This document shows, in pieces, positions 8,011-16,426 of a stretch of DNA of 64,000 bases. Source of the stretch: Centipeda felix (GTDB lineage Bacteria; Bacillota; Negativicutes; Selenomonadales; Selenomonadaceae); the NCBI RefSeq assembly GCF_900186465.1, contig NZ_LT891957.1:184328-248327 (forward strand), read 5' to 3'. Each line of letters starts with the position of its first letter. The first letter of the stretch is position 1. The notes beneath the pieces were generated by a model. It searched no databases and was not told the DNA's origin. It worked only from the letters and a program-made list of their open reading frames with translations. The translations under genes were made by a program, and so were the position numbers.

Positions 8011-9121
8011 AGTGCACCACATCCTTCAAAATATTGCGTGAGCCGTCTGCCGTGAAGACATTGACACGCTTTGCATTGGGGCGCAGACAGACCGTATCCC
8101 CAACCTCCAGCTGCTGCTCAGCATGGCCGAGATCCTGTGAGAACTCGATGGATGCCTGATGCGGCAGGATCATCTCATCGGCGAAGCCGAGGCTGTAGTT
8201 GATGTACTTGCCGAGGAACACCTTTGTGCGCACCTCACACGAAAGTCCTTCGGACTGAATGGACAGTTCCTCGGGGCGCACGGAGACGACGACCTCCATT
8301 CCGTCCTCTGCCGCATCCTCGATCCCCTCCATGGGCATCTCCCAGCCATTGCGGAAGACGACGCTCGTCTTCTCTCCCGCCCGCTTCACCGTGGCGCGGA
8401 AGAGATTGGAGTGCCCGATGAAGGTCGAGACAAAGATGTTCCACGGGCGCTCGTAGATGGTCTGCGGACGCGCCGTCTGCTGGATCTCGCCCTTGTTCAT
8501 GACAGCAATGCGGTCGGAGATCGAGAGTGCCTCCTCCTGATCATGGGTGACATAGACCGTCGTGATGCCAACCTGTTTCTGTACCGCGCGGATCGCGGAA
8601 CGCATCTCCACGCGCAGCTTTGCATCGAGATTGGAAAGCGGTTCATCCATGAGCAGTACGCTCGGATGGATGACGATGGCACGGGCAAGTGCAACGCGCT
8701 GCTGCTGACCGCCCGAGAGACGTTCAGGAAGGCGATCCTGATAGTCCGTGATCTGTACCACGTCGAGGATTTTATCGACGCGCTCCTTCATCTCCGCCTT
8801 TGGCACCTTACGCAGCTTCAGCCCATATTCTACATTCTCCCGCACGGTGAGATGCGGGAAGATCGCATAGCTCTGGAACACCATGCCGATGTTGCGCTGA
8901 TGCGCGGGAATGTCATTGATGCGCTTCTCGTTGAAGCAGATGTCGCCACCCTCGATGCTGTTGAATCCTGCGATCATGCGCAGGAGCGTCGTCTTGCCGC
9001 AGCCTGAGGGACCAAGCAGGGTAAAAAACTCTCCATTTCGGATATGCTCCGTGATCCCCGGGATAATGGTGAGATCACCGTATTTCTTGACGGCATTCTC
9101 GATCTCTATCGCTACGCTCAT
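8003..9121 (-). CDS. ABC transporter ATP-binding protein with TOBE domain
   Basis: 372 residues. Walker A GPSGCGKTT, Q-loop, signature LSGGQQQRVALARA, Walker B LLMDEPLSNLD and switch His in THDQEEAL are all present. The last third is a TOBE-type regulatory domain (VRPEELSI). It is the energy subunit for the fused permease and the binding protein in the same operon. ATG at 9121 is chosen by GGAGG seven bases upstream; a GTG two codons earlier is possible. It is the first gene of the importer operon, following an AT-rich leader (9122-9246) with a TATAAT box but no convincing -35. Confidence 0.94.
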   Translation of the reverse strand: MSVAIEIENAVKKYGDLTIIPGITEHIRNGEFFTLLGPSGCGKTTLLRMIAGFNSIEGGDICFNEKRINDIPAHQRNIGMVFQSYAIFPHLTVRENVEYGLKLRKVPKAEMKERVDKILDVVQITDYQDRLPERLSGGQQQRVALARAIVIHPSVLLMDEPLSNLDAKLRVEMRSAIRAVQKQVGITTVYVTHDQEEALSISDRIAVMNKGEIQQTARPQTIYERPWNIFVSTFIGHSNLFRATVKRAGEKTSVVFRNGWEMPMEGIEDAAEDGMEVVVSVRPEELSIQSEGLSCEVRTKVFLGKYINYSLGFADEMILPHQASIEFSQDLGHAEQQLEVGDTVCLRPNAKRVNVFTADGSRNILKDVVHYE

Positions 9122-9246
9122 TTTCACTCCTCCAATCGGAAATACGCACGATCACACTATTATTTATTTAATTGTATGTATTATACAAATATTTGCGATA
9201 GAATAATATCCTTAAAACTGCAAAAATATCCGGAAAACTGAACATA

Positions 9247-9276
9247 CAAAAACAGCCCATCCTCGCGAATGAGCTG
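9247..9276 (-). terminator. Terminator of the cheR-pyr operon
   Basis: Minus-strand hairpin CAGCTCAT/ATGGGCTG with an 8-base loop followed by TTTTTG, just after the zinc-ribbon gene. Confidence 0.8.
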
Positions 9277-9295
9277 CAGCGCATTGAGAACTATA

Positions 9296-9571
9296 CTACC
9301 GTCCTCGATGGAACGATCCCCCGCCGCGGTACGTATTGACAACGCAGGTGAATACTTGTCCGCACGTCGGACACTGAATCACATGATCGATGATGTCGTC
9401 CACCCAACATCCATCTTTTTTCTCTTCTCCGAGAGGACAGGTTCCCTCCACGAGGATAAAGCCCTCGTCGGCGACCAATCGCTTCATCTGCTCAATCGTT
9501 CGCTCATACTGGCGCGGAGAGGAGAAATGAGGCACTTCCTCGACCTCTGAGCAATGTCCGCACACATTCAT
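9296..9571 (-). CDS. Small zinc-ribbon-like protein
   Basis: A 91-residue protein, function unknown. Two cysteine pairs are visible, CGHC near the N-terminus and CPTCGQVF near residue 69, plus isolated Cys at 44 and 54, arranged like a zinc ribbon. The N-terminal half has a helical stretch that could be a regulator or adaptor surface. The annotated ATG is only one base after GGAGG, so initiation may instead be at the GTG two codons in, at ideal spacing. It is the last gene of the operon and lies 15 bases after the methionine gamma-lyase-like gene. Confidence 0.75.
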   Translation of the reverse strand: MNVCGHCSEVEEVPHFSSPRQYERTIEQMKRLVADEGFILVEGTCPLGEEKKDGCWVDDIIDHVIQCPTCGQVFTCVVNTYRGGGSFHRGR

Positions 9572-9586
9572 TCCTCCCAGTGAAAT

Positions 9587-10825
9587 CTACTGCGTCAGGA
9601 TAGCTTCTGCTGCCGCCATCACGCCGAGCGCTGCGTGCTCGAACGTCAGCCCGCCCTGCAGATAGATGCAATATGGCGCGCGCATGGGGCCATCGGCACT
9701 CAGTTCGATCGACGCCCCCTGCACGAATGTCCCTGCCGCCATGATGATCTGATCGGTATAGCCCGGCATATCCCACGGCTCCGGTGCGGCAAATGCATCG
9801 ACCGGGGACATCGCCTGAATGGCACGTGCAAACGCCTTCATCCGCGCAGCATCCCCGAGCTCAATCGCCTGGATGATGTCGCCGCGCACCTCGTCAAAGC
9901 GTGGAAACGTACGGCAGCCAAGCCCCTCAAAGATACCAGCGGCAAAGACCGCTCCCTTGAGTGCCTGTGCCACAACATGTGGGGCAAGAAATAGCCCCTG
10001 AAAGAGGAGGCGATTCGAGATGAGACTCGCACCGAGTTCATCGCCCATCCCCGGTGCAGTGAGGCGGTAGGACGCCATCTCGACGAGGTCACCGCGCCCT
10101 GCGATATAGCCGCCCGTCGGGGCAAGTCCGCCGCCGGGATTCTTGATGAGAGACCCCGCCATGATGTCCACATCCGCGATTGCCGTCGGCTCCTCCGTCT
10201 CCACAAACTCGCCATAGCAGTTATCCACAAAGACAATGCAGTTGGGATTCGCCGCCTTGATGCGCGCGCTGACGGCACGGATATCTGCGATGCTGAGCGG
10301 CTGACGCTCACTGTAGCCGCGCGAACGCTGGACGAGTGCCACCTTCGTCTCGGGCGTCACGATGCGTGCGATACCGGCCAGATCCACGCGCCCATCACGC
10401 ATGGGCAGTTCATCGTAGGAGACGCCGAACTCCTTCAGCGATCCACAGCTTTCATGTGCCCACCCGATCACCGTCTGCATCGTATCGTAGGGGGTGCCCG
10501 TGACGGAGACGAGGCGGTCGCCGGGACGGAGAATCCCGAACAACACCGTCGCGAGAGCGTGCGTCCCCGAGACGAACTGCGTCCGCACGAGAGCACGCTC
10601 CGCACCAAAGACGCGTGCATAGAGCTCATCCAGTTTCTCGCGCCCGAGATCGCTGTACGCATAGCCCGCACTCACGTTAAAATGCGCATCGGAGACACGG
10701 CATTCCCGCATCGCATCGAGCACCTTCTTCGTGTTCTCTTCCGCGACTGCATCCATGCGCTCAAACGCACTGCGCGCGCGTGCCAGTACATCCGCCCGCA
10801 GGCTGCTCAGTTCATCTCTCTGCAC
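9587..10825 (-). CDS. Methionine gamma-lyase family protein (often called aluminium resistance protein)
   Basis: A 412-residue PLP-dependent enzyme, fold type I. It matches the Met_gamma_lyase family found across Firmicutes: VSAGYAYSDLGREKLDELYARVFG near residue 50, QFVSGTHALATVLFGILRPGD near 85-105, the Asp region IVFVDNCYGEFVE near 200 and the likely PLP lysine in GSLIKNPGGGLAPTGGYIAG near 225. Its physiological reaction is not established; cysteine/methionine lyase chemistry is the usual inference. The gene is in the same run as pyrFE and an unknown protein, with 18 bases to the gene before it. Confidence 0.9.
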   Translation of the reverse strand: MQRDELSSLRADVLARARSAFERMDAVAEENTKKVLDAMRECRVSDAHFNVSAGYAYSDLGREKLDELYARVFGAERALVRTQFVSGTHALATVLFGILRPGDRLVSVTGTPYDTMQTVIGWAHESCGSLKEFGVSYDELPMRDGRVDLAGIARIVTPETKVALVQRSRGYSERQPLSIADIRAVSARIKAANPNCIVFVDNCYGEFVETEEPTAIADVDIMAGSLIKNPGGGLAPTGGYIAGRGDLVEMASYRLTAPGMGDELGASLISNRLLFQGLFLAPHVVAQALKGAVFAAGIFEGLGCRTFPRFDEVRGDIIQAIELGDAARMKAFARAIQAMSPVDAFAAPEPWDMPGYTDQIIMAAGTFVQGASIELSADGPMRAPYCIYLQGGLTFEHAALGVMAAAEAILTQ

Positions 10826-10843
10826 AATGTCCTCCCGTTTCCA

Positions 10844-11545
10844 TCATCCGCGATTTTCCTCCTGCTCCCTCGCCCATTGTTCCGCTGTAAGATGCAGATA
10901 GCGCACGAGATGCAGCTCCAGCCGCTGCTCCAGCTCTTCCAGATCGGACGCATCAAAGTCATAGCTCACATAGGGCATCCCTGCCACATGGTACTCACCA
11001 AAGAACTCATTGCGATAGCAGTTATAATAGATGCCGACGTCGTTCCCCTTGGCAAAGTCCACATAGTCGATGATGAGGAATGAACCGTTCGTCAGCTGTG
11101 CCGGAGCCGCAGGTCGGACGAAGAGCGAAAATCCCTCCATCTCCTCGGCAAGAGCTGCTCCATACGCCCACGTACGGATCGCATCACACACGGGAGCAAG
11201 CTCCTGCGTCGCCAACGCCTCCGCATGCAGCTCCGCCGTCACACGCGGCAGATTCCGTGTGAGCTCCCGCCCGAACGTCTCCAAATCCCCACAGACAAAG
11301 GAGGGCAGGGCAAAACTCACCACCCCGACCGCAACGCGCACCTTGTAAGTCTTTGTGCCGTCGTCATAGAAGCCCACGATCGCACGGTGCTCTGCAGGCG
11401 CGTCATAGCGAAAGAAATCATACTGCCCCTCATGCTCCTGCCGCATCTTGGAGAGTGTAAACCCATCCAATTCCTTCGGCAGTGTATCGAGCACCGTCCA
11501 TGCCGCAAGCGCTTCGTCTACTTCCTTCGTAAACTCCTCCGCCAT
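10844..11545 (-). CDS. Uncharacterised 233-residue protein
   Basis: No family is recognised with confidence. The protein is acidic, soluble, without signal peptide, rich in aromatic residues in the second half (DYVDFAKGNDVGIYYNCYRNEFFGEYH) and ends in a charged helix. The ribosome site before the ATG at 11545 is weak, and the pyrE stop lies 12 bases upstream, so it probably depends on coupling from pyrE. It is clearly a real gene: the frame spans nearly all the space between pyrE and the lyase, with normal codon bias. Confidence 0.75.
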   Translation of the reverse strand: MAEEFTKEVDEALAAWTVLDTLPKELDGFTLSKMRQEHEGQYDFFRYDAPAEHRAIVGFYDDGTKTYKVRVAVGVVSFALPSFVCGDLETFGRELTRNLPRVTAELHAEALATQELAPVCDAIRTWAYGAALAEEMEGFSLFVRPAAPAQLTNGSFLIIDYVDFAKGNDVGIYYNCYRNEFFGEYHVAGMPYVSYDFDASDLEELEQRLELHLVRYLHLTAEQWAREQEENRG

Positions 11546-11557
11546 CGTACGCGTCCG

Positions 11558-12136
11558 TTACTTCCCCGTACGACCGCGCTTCGTCATGGGGATTCCCTTG
11601 GCGCAGAGCGGGCAATGCTCGGGCGTATAGGTCTCCACATCCATCGTGAGGAGGGCGGTCGCAGGCACATCACCGAACGTCGCCTTGCCGCCGCTGCGAT
11701 CAACGAGCATCGAGACCGCCACGGGGACAGCACCCGCCGCCTTCACCACGTCGATCACCTCTTTGATCGAGCCGCCCGTCGTCACGATGTCCTCGACAAT
11801 CAGCACACGCTCGCCCTCACGCAGGGAGAAACCGCGGCGGAATGTCATCTTGCCGTCCACGCGCTCCGTGAAGATTGCACGGGTTACGAGTGCCTTCCCC
11901 GTCTCATGCGCAAGCAGGATGCCGCCCGTCACGGGGCCAACGACCGTCTCAATCCGCGCATCCTTGAACTTCTCCGCCATCGCCTCACAGAGCTGCTGCG
12001 TGTACTGCGGATGCTGCAGCACGTTAAACTTCTCCACATAGTGCGGGCTATGCAGCCCCGATGTCAGCAGAAAATGCCCGTCCATAATCGCGCCTGTCTG
12101 AACCAGCAGTGCGCGCACCTCATCCTGCGTCATCAT
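11558..12136 (-). CDS. pyrE: Orotate phosphoribosyltransferase
   Basis: A 192-residue enzyme converting orotate and PRPP to OMP, step five of pyrimidine synthesis. The PRPP-binding signature VLIVEDIVTTGGS is near residue 105-117, with TSGLHSPHYVEKF and GPVTGGILLAHE upstream as expected. The extended C-terminus containing CPLC is characteristic of the shorter PyrE type seen in Clostridia and Negativicutes. Two ATGs in tandem can serve as start, and the first overlaps the pyrF stop by four bases (ATGA). It acts with PyrF, encoded directly upstream; the rest of the pyrimidine operon is not in the window. Confidence 0.96.
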   Translation of the reverse strand: MMTQDEVRALLVQTGAIMDGHFLLTSGLHSPHYVEKFNVLQHPQYTQQLCEAMAEKFKDARIETVVGPVTGGILLAHETGKALVTRAIFTERVDGKMTFRRGFSLREGERVLIVEDIVTTGGSIKEVIDVVKAAGAVPVAVSMLVDRSGGKATFGDVPATALLTMDVETYTPEHCPLCAKGIPMTKRGRTGK

Positions 12137-12849
12137 ATCTCCTCCAACTCCTTCAAAACAGCCTCTGCGGCCGCACGCGGATCCTCCGACGCATAGATGG
12201 CACGCCCCACCACGATCTGCGACGAGCCGGCGCGAAGTGCTGCCGCCGGAGTCATTACCCTGCGCTGATCGTCATGCGCCGCACCGGCGGGACGAATTCC
12301 CGGTGTCACGATCCAAAAATCGCGGCCGCAGGCGCGTCGAATCGCCTCCGCCTCCACGGGGGAGGCAACGACACCATCCAGTCCCGCCTCCTGCGCCAGC
12401 GATGCACGGCGCAGCACTGCATCCGCGACGGTTCCCGTATGACCGAGCCCCGTCCAGTCCTCCGCATCCATGCTCGTGAGCACCGTCACACCGATCAGCT
12501 TCGGACAGGGGACGCCCTCCTCCTCTGCCGCGCGGTGCAGTGCCTCTGCGGCTGTCCGCATCATGCGCAGACCCCCCGCCGTATGGACATTCAGAATGTC
12601 GGGACGCAGACGCAGCAGAGAGCAGAGCCCGCCTGCTACAGTATTCGGTATATCGTGCAGCTTTAGATCGAGAAATACCTTCTTTCCCTCTCCTTTCAGC
12701 CATGTGACAACGTCACCGCCGAGCGCATAGAAGAGCTCCATGCCAACTTTGTAGTAGGAAACACTGTCCCCCAACTGTCCGACCAGTCTCTCTACAGCCT
12801 CGCGTGTATGGACATCCAGTGCAGCAATCAGACGTTCATCTGCCATCAT
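12133..12849 (-). CDS. pyrF: Orotidine 5'-phosphate decarboxylase
   Basis: A 238-residue TIM-barrel enzyme converting OMP to UMP. The start is one of two tandem ATGs at 12844-12849 after GGAGGAG; the upstream extension of the frame is not used. The catalytic tetrad region DLKLHDIPNT (Asp-x-Lys-x2-Asp) is near residue 60, and the phosphate loop PGIRPAG near 180. It starts two bases after the stop of the PaaK-like gene and overlaps pyrE by four bases, so all three are coupled. Confidence 0.96.
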   Translation of the reverse strand: MMADERLIAALDVHTREAVERLVGQLGDSVSYYKVGMELFYALGGDVVTWLKGEGKKVFLDLKLHDIPNTVAGGLCSLLRLRPDILNVHTAGGLRMMRTAAEALHRAAEEEGVPCPKLIGVTVLTSMDAEDWTGLGHTGTVADAVLRRASLAQEAGLDGVVASPVEAEAIRRACGRDFWIVTPGIRPAGAAHDDQRRVMTPAAALRAGSSQIVVGRAIYASEDPRAAAEAVLKELEEI

Positions 12850-12850
12850 A

Positions 12851-13774
12851 TCACTCCTCCACCATCCGCACCTGCTCATATCCCCTACGATCCTGCTCTC
12901 GTAAGAGGCGCACGTGCAGTCCCGTACGACAACGCAGGACAGGTTCGGCCTCAGCCGTCAGTGAGGAGAGGACAAGCTCCCCACACGCCCCATCCGCAGC
13001 AGAGCCCTGGCCTGCTGCATCAATGACCTCAGCAAAAAGCAGACGTCCATCGAGATGAATGCCCGTACCATCATCGTCGCTGCATCCAATCAGCACCCCC
13101 ATCGAGGCACGTGTAAAGATGTGCGTATGATGCGCTCCCATGCGTGCCACCATCCGCTGCGTACGCTCCTGCGGACATGGGTGTGCACCGATGGAGATCA
13201 GCCGATAGAGTGCCATCCTATCCAATGTCTCTTCGAGCAGAGGAATATCCTGCTCCCATGCGATCACCGTATCGGGGACAACGGCATCCATGAGCCGCAC
13301 AGCATCTGCCGCCGAGGCACAGGGGAGAACCGTCGCGCCGAGACCGTCGAGCGCATATTGGAGATCGAGTGTGCGGCTGTCCGCAGCATTCCCGACGAGC
13401 AGCACCGTACTCGCACGGTGCACGTCGCAGGTACGGAGCATATCTGTCGCTGCCTGCACCTGCCGCACCACATCGCCCTGCGTATAGCAGTGCACCTGCC
13501 CGCCAACACCAGTGGTATCCCGCAGCACACTCACGCGCATAAGTCCCGATAAGGGCAACGTAAGCATGAAAAAAGGGGCGTTCGCCCCCTCCTCTGCCAC
13601 GGCATCCAAGAACGGGAGCCGCACCATATCTGCGAAATCCTTCACGTCAGCATGGGACACACCGGCACGTGCGAACGCGCCACGGTATGCCGCTGACTTT
13701 TCCTCTGCCCACTTGACCTCGCGCAGGAGCAGCGCGCGCCGCTGTTCCTGCGTGAGCTGCGGTGCACCGCTCAT
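12851..13774 (-). CDS. Truncated PaaK-like adenylate-forming protein
   Basis: 307 residues resembling the N-terminal two thirds of phenylacetate-CoA ligase-type enzymes (usual length about 430). The start of the PaaK fold is visible (LREVKWAEEKSAAYRGAFARAGV, then LPFLDAVAEEG). The ATP-binding Ser/Thr/Gly loop is eroded to RDTTGVGGQ, and the protein stops soon after LRCRTG, so the mobile C-terminal domain carrying the catalytic lysine is absent. It may be catalytically dead, a scaffold, or a sensor of acyl-adenylates. Its ATG overlaps the cheR stop by four bases and its stop precedes pyrF by one base. No frameshift is seen, so the shortened form is probably stable. Confidence 0.75.
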   Translation of the reverse strand: MSGAPQLTQEQRRALLLREVKWAEEKSAAYRGAFARAGVSHADVKDFADMVRLPFLDAVAEEGANAPFFMLTLPLSGLMRVSVLRDTTGVGGQVHCYTQGDVVRQVQAATDMLRTCDVHRASTVLLVGNAADSRTLDLQYALDGLGATVLPCASAADAVRLMDAVVPDTVIAWEQDIPLLEETLDRMALYRLISIGAHPCPQERTQRMVARMGAHHTHIFTRASMGVLIGCSDDDGTGIHLDGRLLFAEVIDAAGQGSAADGACGELVLSSLTAEAEPVLRCRTGLHVRLLREQDRRGYEQVRMVEE

Positions 13775-14559
13775 GACTCGAGCGGCCGCTGATAGAAGAA
13801 CGGCTGAAAGCTCGTATAGCCCATCTTGCGGAAGTTGAGAATCGACTCCGTCGCACCGACAAAGAGAATGCCGCCCGGTTTCAGCGCCTCAAAGAAGTGG
13901 CGATAGAGCTGCTCCTTTGCCTCATCCGTGAAATAGATGACCACATTGCGGCAGAGAATGAGATCGAAGCCCGTCTCGAACTTATCCTGCAGGAGATTGT
14001 GACGCTTAAACTCGATCATACTTTTGATCTCCTGCTTGACGGCATAGTGGTCACCGTCCTCATCAAAGTATTTACGACGGCGCTCTGGTGACATACACTT
14101 GATTTCATCCGCCGTATAAACGCCGCGCTTCGCCTTCGCCAGGATCTCGATATCGAGATCAGACGCAAGGATACGGTGACGCGTCCCGGGCGTCATCTCC
14201 TTCATAATGATGGCAAGCGAGTACGGCTCTGCGCCGATGGAGCAGCCAGCGCTCCAAATATTGAGCTTCGACGAGCGTTTTAGGAGGTCAGGGATGACAT
14301 CCGTCTCGAGTTTGCCGAATTTCTCCGGCGTGCGGAAGAACTCCGACACGTTGATCGTCAGATACTCGATAAACGCAGCAAAATCGTCCTTGTTCCCGCA
14401 CACATGGTCAAAGTACTCGCTGCATTCCTTGTAGCCGGCGCGCGTGATCAGATTGTTGATACGTCGCTTCATCTGCGGTTCTTTGTAGAGATCCAGATCA
14501 ATCTCCGTCTTTGCCTTGAGCTTCTGCTTGAAAAGCTCCCAATCGCGATCCTCCGACAT
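13771..14559 (-). CDS. cheR: Chemotaxis receptor methyltransferase
   Basis: A 262-residue enzyme methylating glutamates of chemoreceptors with S-adenosylmethionine. The CheR N-terminal helical domain (residues 1-70) contains the basic KRRINNLITRAGY segment. The methyltransferase domain has NVSEFFRTPEKF, the SAM motif IWSAGCSIGAEPYSLA and LILCRNVVIYF. Start at 14559 is fixed by GGGAGG; a longer frame upstream is rejected. It is not with other che genes but heads the PaaK-like/pyrFE run, an unusual neighbourhood. A second chemotaxis gene, cheV, is 42 kb to the right. Confidence 0.95.
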   Translation of the reverse strand: MSEDRDWELFKQKLKAKTEIDLDLYKEPQMKRRINNLITRAGYKECSEYFDHVCGNKDDFAAFIEYLTINVSEFFRTPEKFGKLETDVIPDLLKRSSKLNIWSAGCSIGAEPYSLAIIMKEMTPGTRHRILASDLDIEILAKAKRGVYTADEIKCMSPERRRKYFDEDGDHYAVKQEIKSMIEFKRHNLLQDKFETGFDLILCRNVVIYFTDEAKEQLYRHFFEALKPGGILFVGATESILNFRKMGYTSFQPFFYQRPLES

Positions 14560-14602
14560 AACGTCCTCCCGTTCTACCTCTCTCGATCTGCTCCCGTCCA
14601 AA

Positions 14603-15049
14603 TTATTGTATCGTAAAGACGCGGCGCGACTGCTTCTCCGCCAGCTTCGGCAGGATCACATGAAGAATGCCCGCCTCATAGGAAACGGATGCATCCGCAT
14701 CGTTTACATCGTCGATGAGGAAAGAGCGCTCAAAAGCCCCCGTCCTGCGCTCGTGGCAGAGGTACCGCGTCTCCGGAACATCGGCCGCACTGCGCTCCGC
14801 CTTGATCTTCAGCCGGTCGTCCTCACTGTACGACACCTCGATTGCATCCTTGGAGAAGCCCGGCAGCTCGGCAAAGATCTCGTACTGCGTCTCCGTATCA
14901 ATCACATCGACACGAAACGGAAAGAGCACGCCGCCGACCTTGTCCAACGGATTGAAGGAATGTTCCATCACCGTATCCAACGCCTTGCTCAGCATCTCCT
15001 GCCCCTTCTCGGCATTCTCCTTCAAATTAAATGGCAATGGACGAAACAT
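14603..15049 (-). CDS. Small heat shock protein, Hsp20/alpha-crystallin family
   Basis: A 148-residue ATP-independent holdase. The alpha-crystallin domain spans about residues 45-145: VDVIDTETQYEIFAELPGFSKDAIEVSY, KAERS and the C-terminal AGILHVILPKL, with the conserved G-x-L pattern. The start at 15049 has GGAGG eight bases upstream; the longer frame runs into the promoter. It has its own near-perfect promoter and lies 43 bases upstream of cheR, so read-through into the cheR operon is possible. No CIRCE element is seen. Confidence 0.93.
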   Translation of the reverse strand: MFRPLPFNLKENAEKGQEMLSKALDTVMEHSFNPLDKVGGVLFPFRVDVIDTETQYEIFAELPGFSKDAIEVSYSEDDRLKIKAERSAADVPETRYLCHERRTGAFERSFLIDDVNDADASVSYEAGILHVILPKLAEKQSRRVFTIQ

Positions 15050-15091
15050 AACAGCCACCTCCGACCCTATAACGTACCAATCTACCGTATC

Positions 15092-15120
15092 ATTATAGCA
15101 ATAACCCGCCTTTTTTTCAA
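15092..15120 (-). promoter_or_regulatory. Promoter for hsp20
   Basis: Minus strand TTGAAA, 17 bases, TATAAT, about 40 bases before the ATG. It may also drive cheR and the genes after it. Confidence 0.85.
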
Positions 15121-15242
15121 TATGGCACATACGCATAAGAAAAGGGTTGTTCAACGAAAAACAGGAGCTTCGTCAAACAACCCTATAGCGGTTCCTCTTC
15201 CTCGTAAAACACTGATGCCATGTTATAAGAAACGTAGGTATA

Positions 15243-15272
15243 CAAAAAAGGAGTGACATAACATCACTCCTT
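15243..15272 (-). terminator. Terminator of rpsA
   Basis: Minus-strand hairpin AAGGAGTGA/TCACTCCTT with a 7-base loop followed by TTTTTTG, 23 bases after the stop. The remaining space to the hsp20 promoter (15121-15242) holds a second hairpin, GGGTTGTT/AACAACCC at 15144-15183, but no gene. Confidence 0.9.
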
Positions 15273-15295
15273 CAAGTCTCTATCGAGTTATACGA

Positions 15296-16426
15296 TCAGT
15301 CCGTCACCGTCTCGTCGCCCTCGGATGCACTCTCCGCCGCATACTTCTTGATGTCAGCACTGTCTGCATCACGCTTTGCCTTCGTGATGGAGAGGGAGAT
15401 GCGCTTGCGCTTCGTGTCGATGCGGAGCACCTTGACCACAACGACGTCGCCCGTGTGGACTGCCTCGTCCGCACGCTCAATGCGCTTTTCGGCGAGCTCA
15501 CCCATCGGGATCAGTCCATCAAAGCCCGGCTCGATTTCCATAAATGCACCGAAGTCAGTCAGCTTAATGATCTTGCCTTCGATGAAGTCGCCCTCTGCGT
15601 ACTTCTCTGCCTTTTCGACCCACGGATCCGGAAGGGTATCCTTGACCGAGAGGGAAATGCGCTTCGCATCGCGATCCACGCTCTTTACGTAGACGTCGAG
15701 CTCCTGCCCAACCTCGAGCACCTCTGACGGATGCTTGACGCGATGCCACGCGAGATCAGAGATATGTGCCAGACCATCCACACCGCCGATGTCGATGAAG
15801 GCTCCGTAGTCCACGAGACGCTTGACCGTACCGCGTACGATCTGCTCCGGCTCGATGGCAGAGAACACAGCCTCTTCCTTCTCCGCGCGGTCACGCTCGA
15901 GCAGCTTACGGCGCGAAAGGACGAGACGGCGCTTCTGCACGTCGATCTCGATGATCTCCGCCTCAACCGTCTGGTCAACGTAGACCGAAAGATCCTTCAC
16001 GAAGTGAAGCTCCATCTGGGAGGCAGGAATGAAGCCGCGCAGTCCCATGACGTAGGCGACAAGTCCACCCTTGACCTCTTTGGCGACCTTCGCCTCGACG
16101 GTCTCGCCCTTCTCCTTGATGACCTCGATGTCCTTCCATGCGGCCATCTTGTCAGCTTCGACCTTCGAGAGGCTGCCGCCGTTATCGCCGCCGAGAGACT
16201 TGATGTAGACATCAATCTCATCGCCGACCTTCACGACATCGCGTGCATCGTCCGGCGCAGGAACGGCAAGATCCCTCTTGGAGACAGGAATTTCCTGCTT
16301 GTAGCCAATATCCACATACGCCTCATCACGGGATACCTGGACAACAACCCCTTTGACCACGGTGCGCTCTTGGATATCGGGCATATCTTCCTGTTCCAAA
16401 AGTTCCTTCATGCTCTGCTCTGACAC
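15296..16426 (-). CDS. rpsA: 30S ribosomal protein S1-like protein, four S1 domains
   Basis: 376 residues with four tandem S1 RNA-binding repeats beginning near residues 22, 105, 193 and 278 (for example VRGTVKRLVDYGAFIDIGGVDGLAHIS and IEGKIIKLTDFGAFMEI). The short four-repeat form is usual in Firmicutes, where it assists translation initiation or RNA metabolism. Start: AAGGAGG lies 10 bases before a GTG at 16426, favouring it over the ATG five codons later that overlaps the ispH stop. The gene begins inside ispH, an arrangement related to the ispH-S1 fusions known in Clostridia. Confidence 0.93.
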   Translation of the reverse strand: MSEQSMKELLEQEDMPDIQERTVVKGVVVQVSRDEAYVDIGYKQEIPVSKRDLAVPAPDDARDVVKVGDEIDVYIKSLGGDNGGSLSKVEADKMAAWKDIEVIKEKGETVEAKVAKEVKGGLVAYVMGLRGFIPASQMELHFVKDLSVYVDQTVEAEIIEIDVQKRRLVLSRRKLLERDRAEKEEAVFSAIEPEQIVRGTVKRLVDYGAFIDIGGVDGLAHISDLAWHRVKHPSEVLEVGQELDVYVKSVDRDAKRISLSVKDTLPDPWVEKAEKYAEGDFIEGKIIKLTDFGAFMEIEPGFDGLIPMGELAEKRIERADEAVHTGDVVVVKVLRIDTKRKRISLSITKAKRDADSADIKKYAAESASEGDETVTD

